NCBI GenBank assembly: GCA_018654845.1
Contig: JABIKU010000032.1
Coordinates: forward strand, 1-64,000
DNA: 64,000 bases
From: Methanobacteriota archaeon
Lineage (GTDB): Archaea > Thermoplasmatota > Poseidoniia > Poseidoniales > Thalassarchaeaceae
Direction: 5' to 3'
Shown here one piece after another: positions 27,729-37,988 of the stretch; the first letter of the stretch is position 1, and every line of letters begins with the position of its first letter. Below the pieces are notes generated by a model, which saw only the letters and a program-made list of their open reading frames with translations, was not told the origin of the DNA and did not search any database. The translations under genes were made by a program, and so were the position numbers.

Positions 27729-30257
27729 ATGACGAGTATGGCCTTGCCACGTCCAGGTGTTCAGGAACGTATCCTATTGCATCTACGTGATTATGTCGAT
27801 TATTCTGAGAGGGTCGAAGTTCCTTTCGCCCTTTCGCAGATGGGAATCGCAAATGCCGTCGCTATTGCTCGCTCTAATGTTCCCCGAGCGATATCTGGAA
27901 TGCGAGAACAAGGTTTACTCATTGAACGCCAAGCTCATGTAACTGGTGTTTCAAGAAAAAGAAAGGCATATTTTCTGACCGATGAAGGAGCGAAAGTTGC
28001 CAATAATATTTGGGATACTGTTAGCCAACAACCAGTTAGGTTGATACATTCCGATGGAAGATCTGAGACTGTTGAACTCTCTAACGCATTGGAAATAACT
28101 GATTTACCATTACGTCATGTCGATTTTCTTCGCTATATTGATGATAATGGTACAGTTGATTTATCTGTACTTTCAGCAGAATTAATCGAGAGAGATTTAT
28201 CTAAGCAAATTGAAAAACAATTGATTTCCTCTCTTAATGATCTGCCTAGAACAAGAAAATTTTACGGACGTGAAAAGGAAGTCGACGATATTGTCCAACT
28301 TCTCGAAGCCCAATCATCTTCAATACTGATTCCTGGAATAGCAGGGATTGGGAAAACTGCCTTGGCAGGGAAGGTGTTGGAGAGATTCACTCATCGCCGT
28401 AATTTGATATATCATCGATGTCAAGATTGGGAAGGTTCGAGAGCTTTTCTTGAAGCGGTTGGAGAGTGGCTCTCGGCTATGGGCTCCAACGATTTATCTG
28501 ATTATTTAGCTGCAACTCCAGTTCCACAGGCATCTGTTGCAGTCGATTTGATTATCGAAGGACTCGGCTATGCACCAGCACTTATCGTAATCGATGACTT
28601 ACACAAAGTTGGAGATGAAACGTTGATTTCGACATTACGAGGGCTTTCTCAAAAGTTCCCAAAATTGGATGAAGTCGGCCTAATCATGTTTTCTCGGTCT
28701 TTCCGTATGGTTGTTCCGGACCAAGATTCAAGTGGAAAAATTTTGACTTTGATTATGCCACTAGAAGGGCTCGATCAAGATTCTAGCAGGCAAATTCTCA
28801 ATGCAATGCCAGATATTGAATCGACACAATTTTCACACATTTATTCACTTTCTCGTGGCCACCCTCTCATACTTGAATTGATTAATCGAGGGAGTGTAGG
28901 TGGAACTTTCCATGCAACCTTAGAAGCATTCGTCGAGCAAGAAATCTTCAGCCGCCTTTCTGGGCCTCAAAAAAGGTTACTTGGATCTATTGCTGTATTC
29001 CGCGAGCCAATGTCATTAGATGCACTTAGTGAGCAAGAAGTGGTCATTGATTTGCTTGATGAATTAGTTGAGAAAGGACTTGCTCGTCAAGCTGATAGCG
29101 AAAACTATGATGTGCATGATTTGGTTCGTGAATTCTTGGTAAGATCTATGGACTCTGAGCTCAAATTAGAGTTACATAGCAGAGCAGTCGATTGGTATCG
29201 AACACGTAAAGGTAGTCCAACTGACCGAATTGAGTTTATTTATCATCTTCATAGCTCTGATCTAATCGAAGAATTAGCTGAAGTACTAACCAATGAAGGA
29301 CATGGTCTAGTTGAAACAGGTCATACTGAATTATTGGGAATATTACGTGCCTTGGATCAGGATGGATTCGATGCTCAAGGTTGGGGTGTGGTTCGAGAAT
29401 TAAGAGGTAATATACTCTCTTTACAAGGCCGATGGGATGAGGCAGAATTAGAGTATGATTCTGCAATTACTTCCGCTAAAAAGAATCGGTTAGGCAATCA
29501 ATTAGCTCGCCTATATTCTGCTCGGGCAGATATTGCAGTTAAGCGAGGCGCTACCGACGATGCTTTAGAATTACATAGAAAGGCTTTAGAAATTCAAATT
29601 GCGATTAGGGATGCAGTTGCTGCAGCTAGATCCTACAATAATATGGGCTATATTTTCCGTCGTCGACGAGATAATCGTCATGCCTTGGAAGTTTACGGAA
29701 ATGTCGAGGAGTTACTTGATTCGGAAGACAATCCAAAACTATGTGAATCGAGGATTAGACTCGCATCCGCCTTCCTTGAGATGGGAGAACTTGATAGAGC
29801 TCGAAATCATGCAATGATTGCTCATGATGAAACGAAAGAGAACGGCGACGAAACTCTACATGCACGCTCTCGGGCGGTTCTTGGCCGATACTATGCGCGG
29901 ATTAAGGACAACGATTTAGCGATGATGCATTATTCAGGAGCATTGGAAGTATTATCTAGGCTAGCAGACCCACATAGCGCAGTCGAAGTTCAAATGCTTC
30001 TAGGACATGTTCTCAGCGATGCTAATCAAAAGGATGATGCTGCAGAACATTATTTAGAAGGATTAGCACTCGCTGAAGCGAACGATTTCCGCCATCTCCA
30101 AGGTGAATTATTAGCTCGATTAGGTGAGGTGGAAAGTGAGAGGTCTCAACGCATGGAATATCTTCAAAGGTCATTAACTGTTTTCCGAGAATTAGGGGCA
30201 ATTGATCGAATGAGGGAAGTTCAAAATTCAGTACATCGAGTTATTATGGGCCATTGA
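27729..30257 (+). CDS. Winged-helix / STAND NTPase / TPR signalling protein
   Basis: An 842-residue cytosolic protein. Residues about 1-100 form a winged helix (ANAVAIARSNVPRAISGMRE, then a wing with SRKRKAYFLTDEG) of the MarR/ArsR-like archaeal type. Next comes a STAND-class P-loop NTPase: Walker A GIAGIGKTA near 203-211 and Walker B ALIVIDDLHK near 284-293, with a helical domain and a second small winged helix (YDVHDLVREFLVR). The C-terminal 350 residues are tetratricopeptide repeats, for example RLYSARADIAVKRGATDDALE and SYNNMGYIFRRRRDNRHALE. The architecture is that of MalT/LuxR-like or NB-ARC sensors, in which ligand binding to the TPR array drives oligomerisation. Whether it regulates the adjacent surface genes is unknown. 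TTG 27702 is an upstream alternative start. Confidence 0.85.
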   Translation: MTSMALPRPGVQERILLHLRDYVDYSERVEVPFALSQMGIANAVAIARSNVPRAISGMREQGLLIERQAHVTGVSRKRKAYFLTDEGAKVANNIWDTVSQQPVRLIHSDGRSETVELSNALEITDLPLRHVDFLRYIDDNGTVDLSVLSAELIERDLSKQIEKQLISSLNDLPRTRKFYGREKEVDDIVQLLEAQSSSILIPGIAGIGKTALAGKVLERFTHRRNLIYHRCQDWEGSRAFLEAVGEWLSAMGSNDLSDYLAATPVPQASVAVDLIIEGLGYAPALIVIDDLHKVGDETLISTLRGLSQKFPKLDEVGLIMFSRSFRMVVPDQDSSGKILTLIMPLEGLDQDSSRQILNAMPDIESTQFSHIYSLSRGHPLILELINRGSVGGTFHATLEAFVEQEIFSRLSGPQKRLLGSIAVFREPMSLDALSEQEVVIDLLDELVEKGLARQADSENYDVHDLVREFLVRSMDSELKLELHSRAVDWYRTRKGSPTDRIEFIYHLHSSDLIEELAEVLTNEGHGLVETGHTELLGILRALDQDGFDAQGWGVVRELRGNILSLQGRWDEAELEYDSAITSAKKNRLGNQLARLYSARADIAVKRGATDDALELHRKALEIQIAIRDAVAAARSYNNMGYIFRRRRDNRHALEVYGNVEELLDSEDNPKLCESRIRLASAFLEMGELDRARNHAMIAHDETKENGDETLHARSRAVLGRYYARIKDNDLAMMHYSGALEVLSRLADPHSAVEVQMLLGHVLSDANQKDDAAEHYLEGLALAEANDFRHLQGELLARLGEVESERSQRMEYLQRSLTVFRELGAIDRMREVQNSVHRVIMGH

Positions 30258-31067
30258 TTATAATCGAATTTTCACATCCTCATTCTTCAATTCTCCAACT
30301 CGAATTGTAAAATCAGGACCATCTTGTGTCGAAATTGAAATTGTGCCGGAATATTCTTCTCCAATATGCATCAATACTTCGCTTTCTGCTAGGTGCGGCG
30401 CATTATTTTTTTCAGATAAGTGACAAAGGACGATACTCTGAAGTTTTGGATTCATGATATCTTGTAAAATTTCTGCAGTTTGAAGATTGGATAAATGACC
30501 TCCACGACCACTTATTCTACGTTTTAATGAATGAGGATAAGGGCCATTCATTAACCGCTCCTCATCATAATTTGCCTCGATAGAAATATGTGAACAACCA
30601 TTTAGATGCCTCTTCAGTTCATGGGTTGCTTCGCCTAAATCTGTTACTATTGCTGCCCGGTGCCCGTCTCCATTTGTTGCAATAACTGCAACATTATCTG
30701 CGTCATCATGTGGAATTGGTATAGGCAATAAGCTCATTTCATCACTAATTTGAATCCTCTCAACATTACCAAATGTTCTGCATTCAGAAATCGGAGCCCA
30801 ACCCATTCGAACAGCAGTTTCTGGGTTGCAATGCAATATCGCATCCCATTTTTCTGATGCACGCTTTGCAGATTTTGCATGGTCTGAATGATGATGTGTG
30901 ATAAAAATACCATCGATATCAAGAGGATTTACATTGATTCTACTCAGCCTTAATTCAAGCTGTTTTAAGGAAAACCCACAATCGATGAGCACCATTGTGG
31001 AACCAGATCTAAGCAAGGTCGAATTACCTCTACTGCCTGAACCGAGAGGTGTTATCTCTAACGCCAT
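30258..31067 (-). CDS. Metallo-beta-lactamase-fold hydrolase, WalJ/YycJ-like
   Basis: A 269-residue MBL-fold protein. The opening ITPLGSGSRGNSTLL is typical of the WalJ/YycJ (VicX) branch, and the metal-binding motif THHHSDH (His58, His60, Asp62, His63) is intact. Further family motifs are VTDLGEAT (Asp metal ligand), SIEANYDEERLMNGPYP, RISGRGGHLSN and the C-terminal LCHLSEKNN. Bacterial members are thought to act as exonucleases in DNA repair; the archaeal function is not established. An open frame extends to 31265, but it would cross the strong start of the divergent 31255 gene, so ATG 31067 is preferred. The 3' end is next to the stop of the STAND gene. Confidence 0.85.
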   Translation of the reverse strand: MALEITPLGSGSRGNSTLLRSGSTMVLIDCGFSLKQLELRLSRINVNPLDIDGIFITHHHSDHAKSAKRASEKWDAILHCNPETAVRMGWAPISECRTFGNVERIQISDEMSLLPIPIPHDDADNVAVIATNGDGHRAAIVTDLGEATHELKRHLNGCSHISIEANYDEERLMNGPYPHSLKRRISGRGGHLSNLQTAEILQDIMNPKLQSIVLCHLSEKNNAPHLAESEVLMHIGEEYSGTISISTQDGPDFTIRVGELKNEDVKIRL

Positions 31068-31240
31068 GTTAATCGATGCACTGTGACGACAGACACCCCT
31101 TGAATGAATCCGTTTAATCGGCCGTATTTCTTCTTCTTCCATACCTTTGTAACATCGCCATATTTTTGTCACCAACCAAGTGTGTCCGAACGACGCTCCA
31201 TCATCGTCATAAATCAAACAAGTTGGCTTAGTATTGTAAA

Positions 31241-31251
31241 GAGGAGGTGAT
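31241..31251 (+). promoter_or_regulatory. Near-perfect Shine-Dalgarno site before a GTG start
   Basis: GAGGAGGTGAT ends three bases before GTG 31255 and is complementary to most of the archaeal 16S 3' end. It fixes the start of the giant secreted protein and predicts strong initiation. Confidence 0.85.
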
Positions 31252-31254
31252 ATC

Positions 31255-34200
31255 GTGCGTCGCAAGCAGTCAGCAGTACTAATGACACTCTTGATATTGA
31301 GCAGTTTGGCTTTTGTTTCACAAACAAGGCCTCAGGCTCCAGTCGATCATATCGACCCTGGAGATGCACATGGGGGGGCCCCTCCAGTAACTGATGCTGA
31401 TGGAGATCAGATACCCGATTTGCATGAAGCAATCTTTGGTAATGAAATTCTTCTTGATACCTCTACTGGCGTGGTTCGCATCAAAGGTTTAGATCCTACT
31501 AACGGAACTGATAATATGACTGATTTTGATCGAGATGGTGCAAGCGCTTTACTCGAGTATTGTTGGCCGTTTACTCTCGACAAGTGTTTTACAGATCGTA
31601 TCGCCCTAACTGGTAAACCACCCGAATTATCGGAATCTGGGTTACGTGAATTCCTCGACCCACGTGTTGCTGATACCGATGGTGATGGTTTACCAGATGG
31701 TTATGAGATTTTTATGTGTACTGAGGGTGGATTAGGATATCTTAATGCTACAAATGCATGGAATTGCCTATGGTTCGACCCGTTGAATCCAATTGATCAA
31801 TACGATGATATCGACCGGTGTCAAGATTTTACTTTTGGCTGCGGCGATGGCTTTGATGTCAACCGAGATGGGACAATCGATGAGGGAGAAATGTATACGA
31901 ATTCAGAGGAGTATGCTTTTGGTATGTCTGATAATTGGGTTACAGAACGTGATGGATTGTGGTGTTTTGGGGAAATCAGTGGTTTGGACAAGAATGCTTG
32001 CCAAACTGAAATTAGTCGGGAAACTGGTGATGATGGTTGGCTTGGAAGCAATCCAACACAGTCAGATTCTGATTATTACACTTGGTCAGATGTCCTCGCC
32101 ATCGGCTTGGCCGTTCCAGGAGATGGTATTCCTGATGGTTGGGAAGTTCACTATGGATTGGATCCAAGGAATGCGAGTGACTCAATCCTCGATAGTGATG
32201 GTGATGGTTGGGATTTAGATGCGGATGGTTATGTTATCCCTGATACATCGATTGCCACTGCTGCTTGGGGAGAGGCATTCAGTAATTATGAAGAATACAT
32301 GATACACTATGATGGTGGTGCTTGGGTGACCCCTGGTATTCGAGGTATCAGTTTATCGAATGTTGGAGATGAAATTTATTCATTCGATCAGTCGACCTCA
32401 CCTCAACTCGTCGATGGTGCAGTTCATTCCGTAATTCCTGACCAACAACGAGATCGGCTAATTGTCGGTTCTCGTTATGGAATTACAATTCTCGACCCAT
32501 ACAGCATGAGTTCAACACTTTACGAATTGCCTGATGGTTTGGAGATGTACACTATGCATCATTGGAATCAAGGTATATCTGAATATCTTATTGTAGGAAC
32601 TAATGTGGGTATTTTGAGCATTGAGTTAGAGAGTGGATTGCCACAAATCGACTCTTCATTGAATACCGAGGGGGCTTATCACGAAATTGGACCAATTTAC
32701 TCGATGGTGCCATTGCTAACAGGAAGCGGTTCACTTGAAATGATGGTTTTTGGTAAAGGTGAGGCTTGGACGATTGTAATCAACAGCGACGATTCGAGCG
32801 AAGAGCCAAGAATTACTGAGCCAATTTTCCGTGAGGATATCTCCGATTTACTTAGCTCGGCAGATGTTACTGTCAACACGGCATTACATGTAGATATGGA
32901 TGGCCGTGGCCCATTATTGGTTATTGGAACAGATGCGGGATTAATCGCGTGGAATACGACCGATGGTTCTGATTCAACAGGTTGGCCTTGGTGGGTATTC
33001 AATTCACAAAACGCAGAAAATTATGTCCAACGTGCTGATTTACTAAATGTTTCAAAATCTGCAATTGTAAATGTCCTTGAACCTGCAGGTTCAAAAGACT
33101 CATCAGGTGAATTTGAAGAAATAACTGGATTTTGGATGGGAACTGCAGGAGGTATTCACCTAACTGACTTGTCAAGATTAGTGACGACACCGAAGAGTGC
33201 GTTCAATACAGATAGAATGTGGAATATTGAGCGTTGGGCAAACGGGGCTAATGATATTCGTTCTATATACACGACTAATGATGAAATCTTTGTCGGCTCT
33301 AGAGATGGAACATGGGTTCTCGATGGTGGTCATCACGGAGTTACTGGAATCGCGGATAATCAAACTCGCCTTCCGGGTTTAGTAACTTCATTGGTGACTC
33401 TTGAAAGCTCTGATGGAGTTTCCCTATTCGCTGGTATCTCACCCGGACGATTCATGAATATCATGCCTATTGACCCTATGTCGATGGATTCTGATTTGGA
33501 TGGAATGCCAGACGGTTGGGAATTTATCTATGGTTTAGACCCAACCGACCCTTACGATCGTGATCGTGATGCTGATGCTGATGGGGTTCACTTCACTCCT
33601 ACGTCAGGTGAAGGCATTGATCGAAGTTGGACAAATCTTGACGAATATCGATATATTTCTACCAGCGAGGGAGGTTTTAACGGAACTGATCCAAGGGAGA
33701 TGGATTCGGATGGCGATGGCCTAACTGATGGTGAAGAATATTGGGGGTGGTTCGCTGACTCAACAAATTTTGATTGCCATTATTTGAATACAGAATATGT
33801 CTGTGATGAAACTGCCGGTGCCCTTGCACAAACTGTACATCTTGAAGGATGGTTAGGTTCTGGGGCAGGTGGTGGAACTGATGGGCCTACTGATCCAACC
33901 AACTTAGATTCAGATGGAGATGGAATGCCAGATGGTTGGGAGATTGAACATCGCCGATGGATTGGTGATGTGTATAATGGCGGAAACCTCTGGACATTGA
34001 ATCCAAGAAATTCTGACGATGCAGACCTCGATGCAGATGGGGATGGTTTGTCGAATTTATGTGAATACAAATGGGGTGCCTTACTCGATCAGGTATTGCG
34101 TGAAGGATTGCCGAGTCATGGCGAAACATCTGAGGCTGCTGAGAATTGGACAAAGACTGATCCTAACGAAATCGATTCTGATGGAGATAGTTTACCAGAT

Positions 34201-36987
34201 GGCTGGGAGGCACGATATACTTGTTCATGGAATAAAGATGAAGCGGGAATTAATCCCTTGAATGGTTCTGATGCATTGAACAATCCAGATGGAGATGGTT
34301 ACGATGTTAATCACGATGGAATACTCGATCTCGAGGAGAGTTTAGTAAATTGGCTAGAATATCATTGGAAGACTGAAGTTATATTCGGAGATAGTACGAA
34401 TAACGACATACCTTTCCCAGAAAATTTCACTACCGTTCTCTATAATCTAACCTGGGAAGATTTTGCAGGAGGGTCATTTGGCGAATACACCAGTCCCGCA
34501 TACCGGAGTTTGATTAATGGAACAACTTCATTCGATATAGGCTCAGGAAATCCTTTACTCGCAGATTCTGACCGCGATGGAATGCCAGATGGTTGGGAAT
34601 TTTATCACGCACGTTGGAGTCTTTTTGATGAGAAGTGGACACTGAATCCTGTGGATGAACGTGACAAAAATGGCGATTCTGACGGTGACGGGATGAACAA
34701 TTGGGAAGAATACAATGTCATTGCTGGTAATTTGAGTGAAACTGATAATTTAATCACAGTTCCACAATTCTACCTATTACCAATTGGTGGAGAGCTGCTC
34801 GCAAATCCATGGCTATCTGCTGAATCTTCGGAATCCTTCGGAACTTTCTTGACCGAAGAACAGAAAAATTTGACTGGATTAACTGCGGATCCAAACAATC
34901 CCGATACCGATGGGGATGGATTGTTAGACGGTATCGAATTAATTTTTACTAAATGGAATTCAACAAATAATGTTTGGACATTGAACCCCTTGGTTGCCGG
35001 AGACGGTCAATATGATTCAGATAGGGATGGCATTACAGATCAAATCGAACTTAATCTGACGATTAACAATCCGGCGAACGGAGGATTGTCGCCGCCCGAT
35101 GCCCCACGGATGTGGGAAGAGGCGGAATTGCTCGACCCAGATGAAGCGGTGAATCGAGTTTATCGCATTCTATTCAATAAAGAGGGACGGGCGTTAATTG
35201 CGCTGGAACAATTCCAAGATTGGCAGGATGGTAAGCCCGCCAAGCCATTGTTGCAAGCATTGCTTGGTGTATCTGATCCAACTTCAGATGACACTGATCG
35301 AGATGGAATGAGCGATGGATACGAATATTGGTTTACAGAATGGAATTTAGAGAGCAATAAATGGGAAATGAATCCATTAACCGATACAGATATTCACGTT
35401 GATACTGATGGCGATTCCTTTGATTGCAATGATGATGGAATTATTTCTGATTCCGAATCCTTTGACAATCTCGCAGAATACGAGAGTAGAATTTATGGAA
35501 AGAAAACTGCAATCGATACTATACCAAACGGAACTGGCTTAGTCTCCTACGGAGCTGATGCAGTTAATGCTTACATCGATGAAGAAGGAATGTTTCCAAG
35601 TGCAGCATTCGGCCAACTTTATGTTCAATTCGTGTCAAAAAGTTTGATTTCAGCCGAACGGGCTGGTCTAATCAATCAACACGATTCGAATAATTTCAAT
35701 ATCAGCCTAGCTGGTGTTAGCGATCCTACCGACGACGACTCAGATCGAGATGGTATGCCGGACGGTTGGGAATTCTGTTTCTCAATATATGGTGAGTTTC
35801 TTCCAATCAACGATTATCGCTGGTCGATGAATCCAATCAATCCACTAGATGTGGATTACGATCCAGATGCCGATGGTTGGTATGACCGCAACTGGCTCGA
35901 CACCCCTGCAACACAAGGTGTCTGGGAAAATCGTGAATTTACCGCCCTAGGTACCGATATGCAGATTGGTCATGGTTCCCTTGGACTTTTCTTTGGTAAT
36001 CTAATGGAATATGAGAATGGTACACTCCCTCTCAACCCAGATTCAGATGATGACTCGATGGTGATGGAACCAGTCTTCCAGAACGGTGAAGTAACCGATT
36101 ATATTCAAAACATGAATTTGAGCGATGGGCGCGAGGTGTTCAAGTATGGGACAAATCCACTCGATAATGATACAGATGGCGATATGATGCCTGATTTCTA
36201 TGAGTATTATCGTGGCTGGAATGAAACGAATGACAACTGGTCTTCTTATCTAAAAATCGAAGTTCAATGGCAGCAAGTAACGACAAATAATTGGAAACCG
36301 GTTGATATTACCGGAGGAATAATTGCTCGCCCTATTTTGAATTGGGTTTGGTTTACCCATGATGCAACTGATCCTGATGATGCTGGACAAGATGCAGATA
36401 AAGACGGGGGATGGGATTGTTCTAGTGGCTCATGCATTTATCAGCCGTACAATAATTTCCAAGAATACTATGGTGTGGTTAACGCCACTCTATCCTCACC
36501 TACGCTAGTTCGACAAGCTATGCTCTACGATTGTTCTGGTGATTATGTGCAAGAATGGTGGCAATTACGAGAATCCCTTCTTGGTACATGTGCTGGTTCT
36601 GCAGCAATTAATTCGAATTATTTCCGCATGTACCGGATCAATAATGCGGACGACTTGTTCGCATTGATAATTGATGACAACGATGTAGATTACCAATATC
36701 TAGATACCTCTGATGACCAAACATTGTGCAGTGGTGAATGGACCGATTTATGGCAGCGCTTTGCTGGAGATCAGTACCATTTGCCAAATACTGGACTTGG
36801 AGAATACGTATTCGGTTGGTGGGTTTTGGATATAGATGGTGATCAAATCGCTGATGGGACCGATCCAACAAAATGGGATACTGATGGAGATTGGTTGAAT
36901 GATTTCTTTGAAATTGAAGATGATATGCTCGATGGTGTCCGTGGAAATAGCGGTTCTCCAATTCGATACGACGACAGGACGACATAA
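31255..36987 (+). CDS. Giant secreted protein with TSP3-like calcium-binding repeats and an inserted beta-propeller-like region
   Basis: A 1910-residue protein. It starts with a signal peptide (about 1-25, KQSAVLMTLLILSSLAFVSQ). About twelve copies of an acidic loop D-x-D-x-D-G-(M/L)-P-D-G-W/Y-E run from residue 140 to 1880, for example DTDGDGLPDGYE, DSDGDGMPDGWE and DTDRDGMSDGYE. These are thrombospondin type 3-like EF-loop repeats that bind calcium. Many copies lie in a longer unit of 120-170 residues: acidic loop, Trp-rich stretch, LNP, then a second acidic loop and NEEY-like end. Residues about 360-735 interrupt the series with short blades such as LIVGSRYGITILDP and LLVIGTDAGLIAW that resemble a beta-propeller. 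There is no C-terminal helix, so it may be released or held by another protein. Start GTG is fixed by the Shine-Dalgarno site. Confidence 0.8.
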   Translation: MRRKQSAVLMTLLILSSLAFVSQTRPQAPVDHIDPGDAHGGAPPVTDADGDQIPDLHEAIFGNEILLDTSTGVVRIKGLDPTNGTDNMTDFDRDGASALLEYCWPFTLDKCFTDRIALTGKPPELSESGLREFLDPRVADTDGDGLPDGYEIFMCTEGGLGYLNATNAWNCLWFDPLNPIDQYDDIDRCQDFTFGCGDGFDVNRDGTIDEGEMYTNSEEYAFGMSDNWVTERDGLWCFGEISGLDKNACQTEISRETGDDGWLGSNPTQSDSDYYTWSDVLAIGLAVPGDGIPDGWEVHYGLDPRNASDSILDSDGDGWDLDADGYVIPDTSIATAAWGEAFSNYEEYMIHYDGGAWVTPGIRGISLSNVGDEIYSFDQSTSPQLVDGAVHSVIPDQQRDRLIVGSRYGITILDPYSMSSTLYELPDGLEMYTMHHWNQGISEYLIVGTNVGILSIELESGLPQIDSSLNTEGAYHEIGPIYSMVPLLTGSGSLEMMVFGKGEAWTIVINSDDSSEEPRITEPIFREDISDLLSSADVTVNTALHVDMDGRGPLLVIGTDAGLIAWNTTDGSDSTGWPWWVFNSQNAENYVQRADLLNVSKSAIVNVLEPAGSKDSSGEFEEITGFWMGTAGGIHLTDLSRLVTTPKSAFNTDRMWNIERWANGANDIRSIYTTNDEIFVGSRDGTWVLDGGHHGVTGIADNQTRLPGLVTSLVTLESSDGVSLFAGISPGRFMNIMPIDPMSMDSDLDGMPDGWEFIYGLDPTDPYDRDRDADADGVHFTPTSGEGIDRSWTNLDEYRYISTSEGGFNGTDPREMDSDGDGLTDGEEYWGWFADSTNFDCHYLNTEYVCDETAGALAQTVHLEGWLGSGAGGGTDGPTDPTNLDSDGDGMPDGWEIEHRRWIGDVYNGGNLWTLNPRNSDDADLDADGDGLSNLCEYKWGALLDQVLREGLPSHGETSEAAENWTKTDPNEIDSDGDSLPDGWEARYTCSWNKDEAGINPLNGSDALNNPDGDGYDVNHDGILDLEESLVNWLEYHWKTEVIFGDSTNNDIPFPENFTTVLYNLTWEDFAGGSFGEYTSPAYRSLINGTTSFDIGSGNPLLADSDRDGMPDGWEFYHARWSLFDEKWTLNPVDERDKNGDSDGDGMNNWEEYNVIAGNLSETDNLITVPQFYLLPIGGELLANPWLSAESSESFGTFLTEEQKNLTGLTADPNNPDTDGDGLLDGIELIFTKWNSTNNVWTLNPLVAGDGQYDSDRDGITDQIELNLTINNPANGGLSPPDAPRMWEEAELLDPDEAVNRVYRILFNKEGRALIALEQFQDWQDGKPAKPLLQALLGVSDPTSDDTDRDGMSDGYEYWFTEWNLESNKWEMNPLTDTDIHVDTDGDSFDCNDDGIISDSESFDNLAEYESRIYGKKTAIDTIPNGTGLVSYGADAVNAYIDEEGMFPSAAFGQLYVQFVSKSLISAERAGLINQHDSNNFNISLAGVSDPTDDDSDRDGMPDGWEFCFSIYGEFLPINDYRWSMNPINPLDVDYDPDADGWYDRNWLDTPATQGVWENREFTALGTDMQIGHGSLGLFFGNLMEYENGTLPLNPDSDDDSMVMEPVFQNGEVTDYIQNMNLSDGREVFKYGTNPLDNDTDGDMMPDFYEYYRGWNETNDNWSSYLKIEVQWQQVTTNNWKPVDITGGIIARPILNWVWFTHDATDPDDAGQDADKDGGWDCSSGSCIYQPYNNFQEYYGVVNATLSSPTLVRQAMLYDCSGDYVQEWWQLRESLLGTCAGSAAINSNYFRMYRINNADDLFALIIDDNDVDYQYLDTSDDQTLCSGEWTDLWQRFAGDQYHLPNTGLGEYVFGWWVLDIDGDQIADGTDPTKWDTDGDWLNDFFEIEDDMLDGVRGNSGSPIRYDDRTT

Positions 36988-37072
36988 TCCGCTTGATTCT
37001 TGTATTAATATTGTATATTTTCTGAATATGGGCGGATTGCATTAATTTGCTCACCACGATTGGGGCGACCTG

Positions 37073-37540
37073 ATGGAGGATAGTCAAATTCCGAGCGTTG
37101 ATGCTCCGATTGAAGAAAAATTATTATTCCTTCAAGAAAACATGTCTAATTTTGTCAAACAATACAGTTTACCGGTCGTTGAAGTTGCGTTAGTTATTTC
37201 TAAATATATCAAAATATTACTTAGTGAATTAACCACAAAAGCCAACACTGTCGGTGAAACTTTACCAATTGAATTAACTCAACCTTGGGAAATTGATACA
37301 AATGATCAAGATTCCCTAATCGATTCATTCCCAATCGAGAGGGTGCTTTCGACCATTGATCAAGATCGAATGGATATTTTTGACACAATTATTCGAACAA
37401 TTTTGAATAATGCCGAAATTCCATTGATTAATGGTCTGACGTTATTACGAGATTGGGAATCTGTGACTAGAAAACAATTAGTCAACGCGGCCAGCCCTGG
37501 CCATCTTTTCAGCCCCTTTGTATTACCTGATAATTTTTAG
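37073..37540 (+). CDS. Small soluble protein of unknown function
   Basis: A 155-residue, mostly helical acidic protein without signal peptide, membrane helix or recognised motif. The N-terminal 60 residues contain a long amphipathic helix (EKLLFLQENMSNFVKQYSL, then VVEVALVISKYIKILLSEL). The gene stands alone between the giant repeat protein and a convergent small membrane protein, and codon usage is like its neighbours. I do not recognise the family. Confidence 0.55.
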   Translation: MEDSQIPSVDAPIEEKLLFLQENMSNFVKQYSLPVVEVALVISKYIKILLSELTTKANTVGETLPIELTQPWEIDTNDQDSLIDSFPIERVLSTIDQDRMDIFDTIIRTILNNAEIPLINGLTLLRDWESVTRKQLVNAASPGHLFSPFVLPDNF

Positions 37541-37567
37541 AATCTTAATAATCTGATATTTGATTAT

Positions 37568-37900
37568 TCATTCATTTTGAGCAGATGCGACAATTCTACT
37601 TGAAATCCACCATGCATCACCGATTGACCAGAAAAAGAAGAGAGGCCAAAGTACTACTGAAACAATTAGTGGCAATTGAATCAAAAACCAACTAGCTGCT
37701 TTCGAATGTTGGCCGTTGAAGTGTTGGCCAAGAAATAAAAACGGAACCAGAGATAATGCTAGAGCAACCAAAGGTCTAACAGTCCCCCAAGGCCCAATTC
37801 CGCCACTGAGTTCTGACCAAATCACGCCAAACACGCCTAGAGGATTTACACGATTCGGCTCCTCTTCCGGAGCAACTTGAACCACATACTCCTCTACCAT
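37568..37900 (-). CDS. Small two- to three-helix membrane protein
   Basis: A 110-residue protein read from ATG 37900 (MVEEYVVQVAPEEEPNR). A longer frame starts at 37924, but this would overlap more of the divergent gene region. After a soluble N-terminus of about 40 residues come two hydrophobic segments: TVRPLVALALSLVPFLFLG and ASWFLIQLPLIVSVVLWPLFFF. The tail ends ...WISSRIVASAQNE. No family is recognised. Convergent with the 37073 gene and divergent from the PCP-NUDIX fusion. Confidence 0.55.
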   Translation of the reverse strand: MVEEYVVQVAPEEEPNRVNPLGVFGVIWSELSGGIGPWGTVRPLVALALSLVPFLFLGQHFNGQHSKAASWFLIQLPLIVSVVLWPLFFFWSIGDAWWISSRIVASAQNE

Positions 37901-37988
37901 TAAATTGGCCCGAACATATACCAATCATCAATCTGACGCTATATTGGTCATAGAAAACGCCAACAGTAGGTACTCGCTGGAAACTCTA

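Noticed and set aside
24088-30000. Numerous 60-100-codon frames on the minus strand
   Set aside because: All lie antisense to continuous, motif-bearing genes and lack starts or family similarity.
31068-31265. Upstream extension of the WalJ-like frame
   Set aside because: It would run across the strong Shine-Dalgarno site and start of the divergent giant gene, and the MBL fold begins at residue 1 of the shorter form.
31674-36900. Direct DNA repeats or a CRISPR-like array
   Set aside because: The similarity is at protein level (DxDxDG loops at 120-170-residue spacing) with variable DNA; there are no identical repeats with even spacers.
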